DNA of 64,000 nt from Bradyrhizobium stylosanthis (GTDB lineage: Bacteria; Pseudomonadota; Alphaproteobacteria; Rhizobiales; Xanthobacteraceae). The notes under the pieces were generated by a model that searched no databases, was not told where the DNA came from, and saw only the letters and a program-made list of their open reading frames with translations. The stretch is from positions 217,462 to 281,461 of the forward strand of contig NZ_LVEM01000001.1 in assembly GCF_001641335.1 (NCBI RefSeq), in the 5' to 3' direction. Below, piece by piece: positions 9,484 through 17,612 of this stretch; position 1 is the first letter of the stretch; each line of letters begins with the position of its first letter. Both the position numbers and the translations under genes were made by a program.

Positions 9484-10242
9484 CTAGCCCCGCCCGACGA
9501 ACGGCATCTTCGTCGCCATCACCGTCATGGTCAGCACGTTGGCGTCGAGCGGCAGGCCGGCCATGTAGGCGACGGCATCGCCGACCGCCTTCGCGTCCAT
9601 GCGCGGCTCGTGCTTGGTGGTGCCGTCGGGCTGCAGCACGCCGGGGCCGTTGACCATGCGATCGGTCATCGGGGTCGCGGCATTGCCGATGTCGACCTGG
9701 CCGACCGCGATGTCATACATGCGGCCGTCGAGATTCGAGGCCTTGGTCAGGCCCGTGATGGCGTGCTTGGTCGAGGTATAGGCCGCCGAGAACGGCCGCG
9801 GCGCATGCGCCGAGATCGAGCCGTTGTTGATGATGCGGCCGCCGCGCGGGCTCTGGTCCTTCATGATGCGGAAGGCGTGCTGGGTGCACAGGAACGGGCC
9901 GGTGAGGTTGGTGTTCACCACCGCCTGCCACTGGTCGAGGCTGAGGTCCTCGAAGTTCACGGCAGGGGCGCCCATGCCGGCGTTGTTGAACAGCACGTCG
10001 AGGCGGCCATAGGTCGCCTTCACCTTGTCGAACAGCGCGGCAATGGAGTCCGGCTTGGTCATGTCGGCGGTGACGCACAGGCTCTTGCCCGCGGGGCCGA
10101 GCTTTGCGGTCTCCTCGAGCATCTCCATCCGGCGTCCGACCAGCACCACGGTGAAGCCGGTGTTCATCAGCGCCAGCGACGCCGCGCGCCCGACACCGGT
10201 GCCCGCACCTGTCACCACTGCGATCTTCTTTGCTTCACTCAT
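9484..10242 (-). CDS. Short-chain dehydrogenase/reductase (SDR)
   Basis: This is a classical SDR of 252 residues. The nucleotide-binding glycine motif is [11 protein letters not shown] near residue 11, the structural asparagine is in NNAGMGAP, and the catalytic serine lies in [13 protein letters not shown] with the Tyr-x-x-x-Lys pair in AAYTSTKHA. The arginines in VGRRMEM after the second strand favour NADP(H). Substrate is unknown. It starts 24 bases after the Anbu gene on the same strand and so may be the last gene of that operon, but SDRs are not a known core part of Anbu clusters, so the link may be incidental. Confidence 0.9.
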   Translation of the reverse strand: MSEAKKIAVVTGAGTGVGRAASLALMNTGFTVVLVGRRMEMLEETAKLGPAGKSLCVTADMTKPDSIAALFDKVKATYGRLDVLFNNAGMGAPAVNFEDLSLDQWQAVVNTNLTGPFLCTQHAFRIMKDQSPRGGRIINNGSISAHAPRPFSAAYTSTKHAITGLTKASNLDGRMYDIAVGQVDIGNAATPMTDRMVNGPGVLQPDGTTKHEPRMDAKAVGDAVAYMAGLPLDANVLTMTVMATKMPFVGRG

Positions 10243-10266
10243 CGTTTCCTGCCTTTTCTTCGGTTG

Positions 10267-11025
10267 TCAGGTTTTGGGTTCTTTTTCGTTCTTGTAGGGC
10301 GGCCGCGGAATGTTCTGGTGCGCGGCGCGCAAGGCCGCCGACCAGCGCGAACGCAGATCGTGGAAATAGGGTTCGCCCGCCTCGATGCGGTGGTTGAGAT
10401 CGGCCTCGCAGGCGTCCGTGCGCACCACCAGCACGTCGATCGGCAGGCCGACGCCGAGATTGGAGCGCATGGTGGAGTCCATCGAGATCAGGCCGGTCTT
10501 CAGCGCCTCGTAGAGCTCGACGTCGTAGTGCATGGCGCGGTCGAGCACCGGCTTGCCGTATTTGTGCTCGCCGATCTGCAGGTAGGGCGTGTCGGTGGTG
10601 CACTCGATGAAATTGCCGGCGGTGTAGACCATGAACAGACGCATGCGCGCGCCCTTGATCTGGCCGCCGAACAGGAAGGAGACGTCGAAGGAGACGTCCT
10701 CGGATTTCAGCGCGGGTCCCTCGGTCGCGTGCACGGCGCGGATCGCCCGGCCGATGCGCTGGGCGGCCTGGAACATGGTCGGCGCGTTCATCAGCGTCTC
10801 GACCTCGCCCGTGTTGGGGTCTTCGAGACCTTCGGTCAGTGTGGAGAGCACCGACTGGCTGATGGCGAGGTTGCCGGCGCTGGCGATCGCCATGATGCGA
10901 TCGCCGGGCTTGGAGAAGATGTGCAGCTTGCGGAAGGTCGAGACGTTGTCGAGACCGGCATTGGTGCGGGTGTCGGCGATCATCACCAGACCGTCCCGAA
11001 CCAGGATTCCGCAGCAATAGGTCAT
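10267..11025 (-). CDS. Anbu-type bacterial proteasome homologue (peptidase)
   Basis: The 252-residue protein begins MTYCCGILVRDGLVMIADTR. After removal of Met, Thr1 would be the N-terminal nucleophile. Asp17 (in IADTRTNAG) and a lysine near residue 32 (FRKLHIF) complete the usual proteasome-fold triad. The conserved AIASAGNLAISQSVL and TLMNAPTMFQAAQRIGRAIR follow. Anbu is the 'ancestral beta subunit' that forms open helical or ring assemblies in other bacteria. Its peptidase activity and substrates remain poorly defined. It is cytosolic with no signal. The genes upstream on this strand (AhpD-like, transglutaminase-like, alpha-E, ATP-grasp) are its standard neighbours apart from the AhpD-like one. 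Confidence 0.93.
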   Translation of the reverse strand: MTYCCGILVRDGLVMIADTRTNAGLDNVSTFRKLHIFSKPGDRIMAIASAGNLAISQSVLSTLTEGLEDPNTGEVETLMNAPTMFQAAQRIGRAIRAVHATEGPALKSEDVSFDVSFLFGGQIKGARMRLFMVYTAGNFIECTTDTPYLQIGEHKYGKPVLDRAMHYDVELYEALKTGLISMDSTMRSNLGVGLPIDVLVVRTDACEADLNHRIEAGEPYFHDLRSRWSAALRAAHQNIPRPPYKNEKEPKT

Positions 11026-11107
11026 TTCCAGTCCCCGAACGCGTTTGCGCGGAATTACTAGCCAATTTCAGGGGCCACTCCAACCCCCGATTCCCGCGGG
11101 CGGGGCC

Positions 11108-11515
11108 TCAGTCGGCGGCATCGGCCAGAAACGCCTGATCGACGGGAACGCCGAGCGCCGTAACCAGCCGGTTGGTTTCCGCGGCCATGCCGACGATCGC
11201 GAGCAGCTCGCCATATTCGGCCGCGGTCATGCCCTTGGCCCGGGCACTCGCGGTGTGCGAATGAATGCAGTAGCTGCAACCATGCGCGACCGACACCGCG
11301 ACATAGAGCATCTCCTTCACCTTGGGATCGAGCGCCCCCGGGCCCATCACCTCCTTGAAGCTCTCCCAGGTCCGCCGCAGCGTCTTCGGATCATGCGCCA
11401 GCGCGCGCCAGAAATTGTTGATGAAATCCGACTGCCTGACCTTGCGGATGTCGTCGAAGACGGCGCGCGCCTCGCTGGAGAGCTCGTCGTCCGAAAGCAG
11501 TTTTACGGTGGCCAT
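11108..11515 (-). CDS. AhpD-like / carboxymuconolactone decarboxylase-family protein
   Basis: This 135-residue all-helical protein has the redox/peroxidase-type motif HGCSYCIHSHT (Cys-x-x-Cys with following His, about residues 82-92), preceded by KVKEMLYVAVSVA. The start is the ATG at 11515 (MATVKLLSDDELSS); the open frame runs further upstream but overlaps the next gene and is out of frame with it. AhpD-fold proteins are thiol-dependent hydroperoxide reductases or disulfide partners. The CxxC suggests redox activity rather than decarboxylation. It sits 82 bases upstream of Anbu, on the same strand, inside the ATP-grasp/alpha-E/transglutaminase cluster. Confidence 0.88.
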   Translation of the reverse strand: MATVKLLSDDELSSEARAVFDDIRKVRQSDFINNFWRALAHDPKTLRRTWESFKEVMGPGALDPKVKEMLYVAVSVAHGCSYCIHSHTASARAKGMTAAEYGELLAIVGMAAETNRLVTALGVPVDQAFLADAAD

Positions 11516-11604
11516 GGGGGTCCTCGCAGGCGCTGGTCTGATCCTGCGATCATAGCACCCCGATGCGGTTCGCCGGCATGCGCCTTGCGACGAGCGCGCC
11601 TGCG

Positions 11605-12453
11605 CTAGCCCTGCCGCTGTGATTGCGACTGCGATTGCCCGCCGCGGCCGGCCTGTTCGACCTTGACGGCCACCGTCAGCGTCTCCGCGCCGCCGCCATA
11701 GCGGGTGCCGCGCACGGGGGCCGCGCCGAGATAGTCGAGGCCGATGGCGACGCGGACATGGGCGTCCGTGGTGCAGATGCAGTTGGCGGGATCGAAGCCG
11801 ACCCAGCCGAGATCGGCGACGTAGGCCTCCGCCCAGGCATGGCCGGCGTCCTGATGCACCGTGCCGTCGGAGCGCAGGAAATGGCCGGAGACGAAACGCG
11901 CCGGCACGCCGCCGCTGCGAGCGCAGGCGATGAAGATGTGCGCGTAGTCCTGGCAGACGCCGCGCTTGAGCGCGAACGCCTCGGCCGCCGACGTTCCGCT
12001 GTTGGTCGGGTCCTCGTCGAAGGTCATGTGGTCGCTGATCTGGCTCATCAGCGTGTGCAGGAAGCCGAGCCTGTCGCTCTCGGCCTCGCTGCGCAGCTGC
12101 CGCGCGACCGCCGCCATCGCCGGATTGACGGTGGTGAGGTCGGTTGCGCGCAGGAACATGCCGGCCGGAAAGCGTTCGTCGGCGCCGCGCAGCACGCCGC
12201 CCGTGTCGTGGGTCTCGATCAGCCCCTCGGCGGTGATCTTGATGTCGCTGACGGGCCCGCAGGACAGCACATGGGTGACGTTGCCGAAGGCATCCTCGTG
12301 CGTGTCGAGCCTGGTGTCGGTGGAGACGTCGATCTGCCACTCCGCCACGTATTGCCCGTCATGGCTGCACGGCGTCATGCGCAGGATCTGGATCACGCTG
12401 GTCGCCGGCGGCTCGTAACGATAGGTCGTGGTGTGCTGGATTCGCAGGCGCAT
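11605..12453 (-). CDS. Transglutaminase-like cysteine protease (bacterial transglutaminase N-domain)
   Basis: The protein has 282 residues. An N-terminal beta domain (MRLRIQHTTTYRYEPPATSV) is followed by a transglutaminase core with the full triad: Cys in KRGVCQDYAHIFIACAR (about 167), His in DAGHAWAEAYV (about 202) and Asp in VGFDPANC (about 217). Family members are papain-like peptidases or amide-bond transferases. There is no signal peptide, so it is probably cytosolic. The tail is a Gln/Ser/Arg low-complexity run (GGQSQSQSQRQG). It is part of the conserved Anbu neighbourhood and is separated from the upstream alpha-E gene by a palindromic repeat. Confidence 0.92.
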   Translation of the reverse strand: MRLRIQHTTTYRYEPPATSVIQILRMTPCSHDGQYVAEWQIDVSTDTRLDTHEDAFGNVTHVLSCGPVSDIKITAEGLIETHDTGGVLRGADERFPAGMFLRATDLTTVNPAMAAVARQLRSEAESDRLGFLHTLMSQISDHMTFDEDPTNSGTSAAEAFALKRGVCQDYAHIFIACARSGGVPARFVSGHFLRSDGTVHQDAGHAWAEAYVADLGWVGFDPANCICTTDAHVRVAIGLDYLGAAPVRGTRYGGGAETLTVAVKVEQAGRGGQSQSQSQRQG

Positions 12454-12503
12454 GGTGGACCGTGTCGTTCGTGGTTAGGCCCGACTGCTGCTGTGAAGAA
12501 GCT

Positions 12504-12621
12504 CGTCATGCCCGGGCTTGTCCCGGGCATCCACGTTCTTTCTCATCGCGCGACAGCAAGAACGTGGATGGCCGGGACGTCTAGCGCGAAGACGCGCTTC
12601 GCGCTTCTGCCGGCCATGACG
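12504..12621. repeat. Palindromic intergenic repeat, CATGCCCGGGCTTG family
   Basis: CGTCATGCCCGGGCTTGTCC at 12504 pairs with CCGGCCATGACG at 12610-12621. Inner arms ATCCACGTTCTT and AAGAACGTGGAT (12558-12569) form a second stem. It interrupts the otherwise tight ATP-grasp/alpha-E/transglutaminase gene string. The core CCCGGGCTTGTCCCGGGC recurs, in variant form, inside a coding sequence at 60668-60687. Confidence 0.85.
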
Positions 12622-12647
12622 GTATCCCATGTCGTCAGTCGGGGACA

Positions 12648-13592
12648 TCAGATCAAATACTGCTTCGTAATGATTTCGCCCAGCCTGGAATTGTCCGCGA
12701 TGAATTCCTGAATGAATTCATGCACGCCATGCTGGAAAATGTCGTTCATATTGCTGTGTTCGAGCCGGTTGCGGATGCCGCGGGCGTGGCGCTGGGCCGG
12801 GCCCTGGCGGCCATAGGCGACGCCGATCTGGTCGAGGTTGCGCGTGAGATTGTCGTAGCAGCTCGCCAGAGAGCGCGGCAGCGTGCCGTTGAGGATCAGC
12901 AGATCCGCGACCAGCCAGGGTTTCAGCGTCTCGCGATAGACCCAGTGATAGGCCGTCAGCGCCGACACCGAGCGCAGGATCGAGCTCCATTGATAGAAGT
13001 CGAGCGGGCCGCCGACATGCTCTTCCTCGGGCAGCAGAACGTGATACTTCACATCGAGGATGCGCGCGGTGTTGTCGGCGCGTTCCAGGTGCAGGCCGAG
13101 CCGCGAGAACCAGTAGGCGTCGTTGCGCAGCATGGTCCGGTAGGCCGAGCCGTCGAAGCGCAGCGAGGTCTCCTGCACGAAGCGCAGGAATTTTGCCAAT
13201 TCCTCGCGGGTCGAGGTGCCCTTGCTCCAGACTTCCTGCAACTCGATCCAGGCCGAGTTGATGGTGTCCCACATCTCGCTGGTGAGCGCGGTGCGCACCG
13301 AGCGCGAGTTCAGCCGCGCCGCCTCGATGCAGTTCCGGATCGAGGAGGGATTGTCCGCCGAGAACGAGAGATAGTCGACGACGTTGCGCTCGTTGGCTTC
13401 CTCGTAGGTCTGATAGAAGCTTGTGGCGACGCCGGCGGTGAGCAGCGCCGAGTCCCATTCATTGGTCTTGCCGATATAGGCGGCCGGCAAGGCCGTGACG
13501 CGCAGCGTCGCATCGATCGTGCGCGCGAGATATTCGGCCCGTTCGACGTAGCGGGCGAGCCAGTAGAGGTTTTCGGCGGTACGCGACAGCAT
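12648..13592 (-). CDS. Alpha-E domain protein (DUF403)
   Basis: The product is 314 residues and mostly alpha-helical. The opening MLSRTAENLYWLARYVERAE is diagnostic of the alpha-E family, with later conserved FLRFVQETSLRFDGSAYRTM and LGLHLERADNTARILDVKYH. Its function is not established. It nearly always accompanies a circularly permuted ATP-grasp protein and a transglutaminase-like protein, and has been proposed to take part in peptide ligation or tagging. Only four bases separate it from the ATP-grasp stop codon, so the two are surely co-transcribed and probably translationally coupled. Confidence 0.93.
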   Translation of the reverse strand: MLSRTAENLYWLARYVERAEYLARTIDATLRVTALPAAYIGKTNEWDSALLTAGVATSFYQTYEEANERNVVDYLSFSADNPSSIRNCIEAARLNSRSVRTALTSEMWDTINSAWIELQEVWSKGTSTREELAKFLRFVQETSLRFDGSAYRTMLRNDAYWFSRLGLHLERADNTARILDVKYHVLLPEEEHVGGPLDFYQWSSILRSVSALTAYHWVYRETLKPWLVADLLILNGTLPRSLASCYDNLTRNLDQIGVAYGRQGPAQRHARGIRNRLEHSNMNDIFQHGVHEFIQEFIADNSRLGEIITKQYLI

Positions 13593-13596
13593 CTCT

Positions 13597-15015
13597 CTAC
13601 TCGTCCAGAATCCAGGTGTCTTTGGTACCGCCGCCTTGGCTCGAATTCACCACCAGGGAGCCTTCCTTCAACGCGACACGGGTCAGGCCGCCCGGCACGA
13701 TCGTGGTGTGCTTGCTGCCGGTGAGCACGAAGGGCCGCAGGTCGACGTGGCGCGGCGCAAGGCCCGTCGCCGTGCAGGTCGGGCACGTCGAGAGCGCCAG
13801 CGTCGGCTGGGCGATAAAGCCTTCCGGCTCGCGCTTGAGCTTCTCGCGGAAGGCTTCGATCGTCGCCTTGGTCGCGGCGGGGCCGATCAGCATGCCGTAG
13901 CCGCCGGAGCCGTGCACTTCCTTGACGACGAGATCGCCGAGATTGTCCAGCACGTAAGCGAGATCCTTCGGCTCGCGGCAGCGCCAGGTCTGCACATTCT
14001 TCAGGACCGGCTCCTCGCCGAGGTAGAATTTCACGATCTCCGGCATGTAGGAGTAGATCGCCTTGTCGTCGGCGATGCCGGTGCCGACGGCGTTGGCGAG
14101 CGTGATGTTGCCGGCCGCATAGGCCGACATCAGCCCGGGCACGCCGAGCGCGGAGTCGGGCCGGAAGGTGAGGGGATCGAGGAAGTCGTCGTCGACGCGG
14201 CGATAGATCACGTCGACCCGTTTCACCCCTTCCGTCGTGCGCATGAACACTTCGTTGTTCTTGACGACGAGGTCGCGGCCTTCGACCAGCTCGATGCCGA
14301 GCTTGTCGGCCAGGAAGGAGTGCTCGTAATAGGCGGAGTTGTAGACGCCCGGCGTGAGCAGGGCGACGGTCGGCTCGCTCGAAGCGCTGTGCGGCGCGAC
14401 CGAGCGCAGGGCCGACAGCAGCTCGTCCGGATAGCGCTCGACCGGCGCCACCTTGTGGCGGGCGAACAGGTCCGGAAACAGCCGCATCATGATCTCGCGG
14501 TTTTCCAGCATGTAGGACACGCCGGAGGGTGTGCGGGCGTTGTCCTCGAGCACGATGAAGTCGTTGGCATCGACCCTGATGATGTCGATGCCGGCGATGT
14601 GCACGTAGACGTCGTGCGGCACCTGCTGGCCGTTCATCTCGGGGCGGAAGACCGGGTTCTGGAAGATCAGGTCGTCGGGCACGATCTCGGCGCGCAGGAT
14701 CTCGCGGCCGTGATAGATGTCGCGCAGGAACATGTTCAGCGCCTTCACGCGCTGCTTCAGGCCCTTCTCCAGCAGCGCCCATTCCTTGCCGGACATGATC
14801 CTGGGGATCACGTCGAAGGGGATCAGGCGCTCGGTGGATTCGGAGTCGCCGTAGACGGCGAAGGTGATGCCGATGCGGCGAAACAGGAGCTCGGCTTCCT
14901 GGCGGCGATATTCGAGCGCCTCGGGAGGCGTCTCCTTGAGCCAGCGTGCCAGCTCCTGATAAGCGGGGCGAAGGTCCCCGCCTGGAATATTCATTTCATC
15001 AAACGCGACTGCCAT
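13597..15015 (-). CDS. Circularly permuted ATP-grasp protein
   Basis: The 472-residue protein belongs to the circularly permuted ATP-grasp type (CP_ATPgrasp). Landmarks are PFDVIPRIMSGKEWALLEKG near residue 70, VVKEVHGSGGYGMLIGP (nucleotide-contact loop) near residue 360, and the C-terminal VNSSQGGGTKDTWILDE. ATP-grasp enzymes form amide or peptide bonds through an acyl phosphate; for this subgroup the product is unknown but peptide synthesis is predicted. I chose the ATG at 15015 (MAVAFDEMNIPGG); the frame stays open for 47 more codons upstream, but those residues do not resemble the family. It heads the cluster with alpha-E, transglutaminase and Anbu genes. Confidence 0.92.
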   Translation of the reverse strand: MAVAFDEMNIPGGDLRPAYQELARWLKETPPEALEYRRQEAELLFRRIGITFAVYGDSESTERLIPFDVIPRIMSGKEWALLEKGLKQRVKALNMFLRDIYHGREILRAEIVPDDLIFQNPVFRPEMNGQQVPHDVYVHIAGIDIIRVDANDFIVLEDNARTPSGVSYMLENREIMMRLFPDLFARHKVAPVERYPDELLSALRSVAPHSASSEPTVALLTPGVYNSAYYEHSFLADKLGIELVEGRDLVVKNNEVFMRTTEGVKRVDVIYRRVDDDFLDPLTFRPDSALGVPGLMSAYAAGNITLANAVGTGIADDKAIYSYMPEIVKFYLGEEPVLKNVQTWRCREPKDLAYVLDNLGDLVVKEVHGSGGYGMLIGPAATKATIEAFREKLKREPEGFIAQPTLALSTCPTCTATGLAPRHVDLRPFVLTGSKHTTIVPGGLTRVALKEGSLVVNSSQGGGTKDTWILDE

Positions 15016-15293
15016 AGATCCCGACTTGTCTCCGCAAGGCGTTGCGCCATTGGACAGGCCGCCGGCCCCTGGTGAAGACCGCAACGTCCTGTGGCCATGC
15101 ATCAACAGTGCATGACTTTCATGTGGTAGCAAGGGCCGGGCCAGCGCGATAAGCATGGACTGGCAGGATTTAGCGGGGACGGACGGCGGCGTGCCTGAAA
15201 AAATGGCTGAGGACTGCTTATTTCGGCAGCAAAACCGCGTGACTTCAACGCGTTACCTCGGCAAAGTCTAGGCATAGGTGAGGGACTTAAGGC

Positions 15294-16031
15294 ATGAGCG
15301 AGATCGTCACGGCAGGCATTCTGGTCATTGGGGACGAAATCCTGTCCGGCCGGACCAAGGACAAGAACATCGGCTTCATCGCCGAGTACCTGACCAATAT
15401 CGGCATCGACCTGAAGGAAGTCCGGGTCGTCTCCGACGACGAGCCCGACATCATCGCCGCCTTGGATGCACTGCGGCATCGCTACACCTACGTCTTCACC
15501 ACCGGCGGCATCGGGCCGACCCATGACGACATCACCGCCGACAGCGTCGCCAAGGCGTTCGGCGTCGGCATCGATCACCATCCGGAGGTGGTTGCCCGTT
15601 TCCGCGAGCGCTGGAGCGAGCAGGACCTCAACGAGGCCCGCCTGCGCATGGCCCGGATTCCCGACGGCGCCGAGCTGATCCAGAGCGCGACCATCCTCGC
15701 CCCGGGCTTCAAGATCGGCAATGTCATCGTGATGGCCGGCGTGCCCTCGATCATGCAGGCGATGATGGACATCGTCTCGCCCAAGCTGAAGTCGGGCGTG
15801 CGCATGCTCTCCGAATCGGTTCGCGCCAATGCGCGGGAAGGCGACATCGGCAGCCCGCTGCGGGCGATCGCGGCGGCCCACCCGGACACCATCATCGGCA
15901 GCTATCCCTTCATGGACGAAGAGCAGAAGCCCAACACCAACCTGGTGGTGCGCTCGCGCGATCCGGACAAGCTCTCGGCCGCGATGGCGGCGGTGAAGGA
16001 AATGCTGGCGGGATTGAATATCACCCGCTAG
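15294..16031 (+). CDS. CinA-type molybdopterin-binding-domain protein
   Basis: The 245-residue protein corresponds to the N-terminal (COG1058/MoCF-like) half of CinA. It shows GILVIGDEILSGRTKDKNIG at the start, FTTGGIGPTHDDITADSVAK near residue 70 and VIVMAGVPSIMQAM near 145. The C-terminal nicotinamide-nucleotide amidase domain of full CinA is absent. Single-domain members are common in alphaproteobacteria. Pyrophosphatase activity on ADP-ribose-like nucleotides is known for some relatives but cannot be assumed here. It is cytosolic. It lies 39 bases upstream of gpt in the same direction and is divergent from the Anbu cluster. Confidence 0.9.
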   Translation: MSEIVTAGILVIGDEILSGRTKDKNIGFIAEYLTNIGIDLKEVRVVSDDEPDIIAALDALRHRYTYVFTTGGIGPTHDDITADSVAKAFGVGIDHHPEVVARFRERWSEQDLNEARLRMARIPDGAELIQSATILAPGFKIGNVIVMAGVPSIMQAMMDIVSPKLKSGVRMLSESVRANAREGDIGSPLRAIAAAHPDTIIGSYPFMDEEQKPNTNLVVRSRDPDKLSAAMAAVKEMLAGLNITR

Positions 16032-16070
16032 CAGAGACAACTGCCCGCAGATCAATGGCAGGAGACGACA

Positions 16071-16598
16071 ATGGCTGCTGACGCACCGGAACTGAGCGCG
16101 CAGGAACGGGCCGGCAAGGCCTTTCCGGTCTCGTGGGACCAGTTCCACCGGGATTGCCGGGCGCTGACCTGGCGCCTCAACGAGGTCGGCCCGTTCCACG
16201 CGGTGATCGCGATCACCCGCGGCGGCCTGGTGCCGGCCGCGATCGTGGCGCGCGAGTTAGGGGTGCGCGTGATCGATACGGTCTGCATCGCCAGCTACGA
16301 CCACAACAAGCAGGGCGAGCTCCAGGTACTCAAGGGAATCTCTGAACAGGCAATCAAGCTCGGCGGCGGTACCGGCAAGGGACTTTTGATCGTCGACGAC
16401 CTCGTCGACACCGGCAAGACCGGCAGGATGGTGCGCGAGATGCTCCCCGATGCGCATTTCGCCACTGTCTATGCCAAGCCGATGGGACGCCCGCTGGTCG
16501 ACACCTTCATCACCGAGGTGTCGCAGGACACCTGGATCTTCTTCCCCTGGGACACCGCGCTGTCCTATCACCCGCCGCTGCGCGACGGGGCGGCGTGA
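16071..16598 (+). CDS. gpt: Xanthine-guanine phosphoribosyltransferase
   Basis: This is a purine-salvage enzyme that joins PRPP to guanine, xanthine or hypoxanthine. The 175-residue product shows the PRPP-binding motif [17 protein letters not shown] (about residues 105-121), the flexible-loop region [14 protein letters not shown] and the N-terminal [17 protein letters not shown]-terminal [17 protein letters not shown] matches the base-binding end of Gpt. It is about 20 residues longer than the E. coli enzyme because of its N-terminus. A caggagac site precedes the ATG. Confidence 0.93.
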   Translation: MAADAPELSAQERAGKAFPVSWDQFHRDCRALTWRLNEVGPFHAVIAITRGGLVPAAIVARELGVRVIDTVCIASYDHNKQGELQVLKGISEQAIKLGGGTGKGLLIVDDLVDTGKTGRMVREMLPDAHFATVYAKPMGRPLVDTFITEVSQDTWIFFPWDTALSYHPPLRDGAA

Positions 16599-16608
16599 GT
16601 CTTCTTCG

Positions 16609-16749
16609 CCTCGCCCCGCTTGCGGGGAGAGGCCGGATTGCATCGGAGATGCAATCCGGGTGAGGGGGAGCTTCCGCGAGTCCGACTCTCACCTTATTTG
16701 GGGAGGCAGCCCCTCACCCCAACCCTCTCCCCGTAAGAACGGGGCGAGG
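16609..16749. repeat. Long inverted repeat, CCTCGCCCCG family
   Basis: CCTCGCCCCGCTTGCGGGGA at 16609 pairs with the segment ending CGGGGCGAGG at 16749. Internal arms GGATTGCATC/GATGCAATCC form a small central hairpin. It separates gpt from the next gene. Confidence 0.8.
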
Positions 16750-16764
16750 GAGTGAACTCACACC

Positions 16765-17382
16765 ATGCCCCTGCAAAACCGCGTCACCCCCACCGGCGAG
16801 ATCATCGCCACACCGCATCGCGGCCTCTTCACCGGCAATCGCGGCATCATCCACGATCCCGCGACGAAGACGCTGTTGAACAAGCGCTGGTCGACGCCAG
16901 CCTGGATCACCTGCCTGTGCGAATTCCGGGGGTGGCGCCGTCCGGTGATGGCGCGGCGGAGCTGGACCGAGCTGTTCTTCCTCGACGAGGCCACCGCTTT
17001 CGCGGCGGGGCACCGGCCCTGCTTCTTCTGCCGCCGCGAGGATGCGAAGCGCTTTCGCGCGGCGTGGGAGCAGGGCAATGGCGTGAGCAACGTGAGTGCG
17101 AAGGCCATGGACGCCGTGCTGCATCGGGAGCGGCTCGATCGTGGCAACAAGCGGCTGCACGAATTGCCGATGCCGCTCGCGCAACTGCCCGACGGCGCGA
17201 TGGTGCAGCAGGGGGAGGAGAGCTTTCTCGTGACGCAAGGCAGAGCGTTGCTGTGGTCTCTGGCCGGTTACGTCCGCGCTGAGCGCGAACTGGTGAATCC
17301 GATGCTGCTCACGCCGCCGTCCACGTTGCGCGCGTTCACCGCCGGATACAGGCCGCTGCTGCATCCGACGGTCCTGAATTAG
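16765..17382 (+). CDS. Hypothetical protein with CxC and CxxC motifs
   Basis: I do not recognise a characterised family in this 205-residue cytosolic-looking protein. It opens MPLQNRVTPTGEIIATPHRG and contains TCLCEFRGW (about 47-55) and GHRPCFFCRREDAKRFRAAW (about 85-104). These four cysteines could bind a metal. The second stretch recalls the GYRPCxxC pattern of the zinc-binding Ada N-domain, but the overall sequence does not look like Ada. There is no signal peptide or membrane helix. It is transcribed toward the convergent small secreted-protein gene, overlapping its stop by a few bases. Confidence 0.7.
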   Translation: MPLQNRVTPTGEIIATPHRGLFTGNRGIIHDPATKTLLNKRWSTPAWITCLCEFRGWRRPVMARRSWTELFFLDEATAFAAGHRPCFFCRREDAKRFRAAWEQGNGVSNVSAKAMDAVLHRERLDRGNKRLHELPMPLAQLPDGAMVQQGEESFLVTQGRALLWSLAGYVRAERELVNPMLLTPPSTLRAFTAGYRPLLHPTVLN

Positions 17383-17612
17383 CGCAGCGGCTTACCCTCT
17401 TCGTCCACCGTCGTCCGCGCATCGCGCAGGGCCCATTCGCGGATCACCTGGCGGCAGCGAGCGAGCTCAACTTCGCTTGCCGTGCCCGCGGTCTTCTCCG
17501 CGCGCTCCACCATCGCCTTGCAGTTGGCGAGCACGGAGCGATCCTCCGCGCGCGCAGGCAAGGCGATCGCCGCAAGCGCTGCGGCGACGAGTACGGCCCG
17601 GGCCACCGTCAT
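17379..17612 (-). CDS. Small secreted protein of unknown function
   Basis: The 77-residue product has a signal peptide (MTVARAVLVAAALAAIALPA, cleavage likely after ARA-E at about 22) and a mature part of about 55 residues with two cysteines (LANCKAMVERAEK, ELARCRQVIREW) that could form a disulfide in the periplasm. Its ATG overlaps the TGA of the upstream MetE-like gene by one base (17612), so the two are translationally coupled. I did not recognise the family. The longer open frame upstream is only overlap with the MetE-like gene. Confidence 0.7.
   Translation of the reverse strand: MTVARAVLVAAALAAIALPARAEDRSVLANCKAMVERAEKTAGTASEVELARCRQVIREWALRDARTTVDEEGKPLR

Noticed and set aside
11108..12340. 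410-residue frame reading from the transglutaminase gene into the AhpD-like gene
   Set aside because: Its upstream part is out of frame with the transglutaminase; only the last 135 residues match a family.
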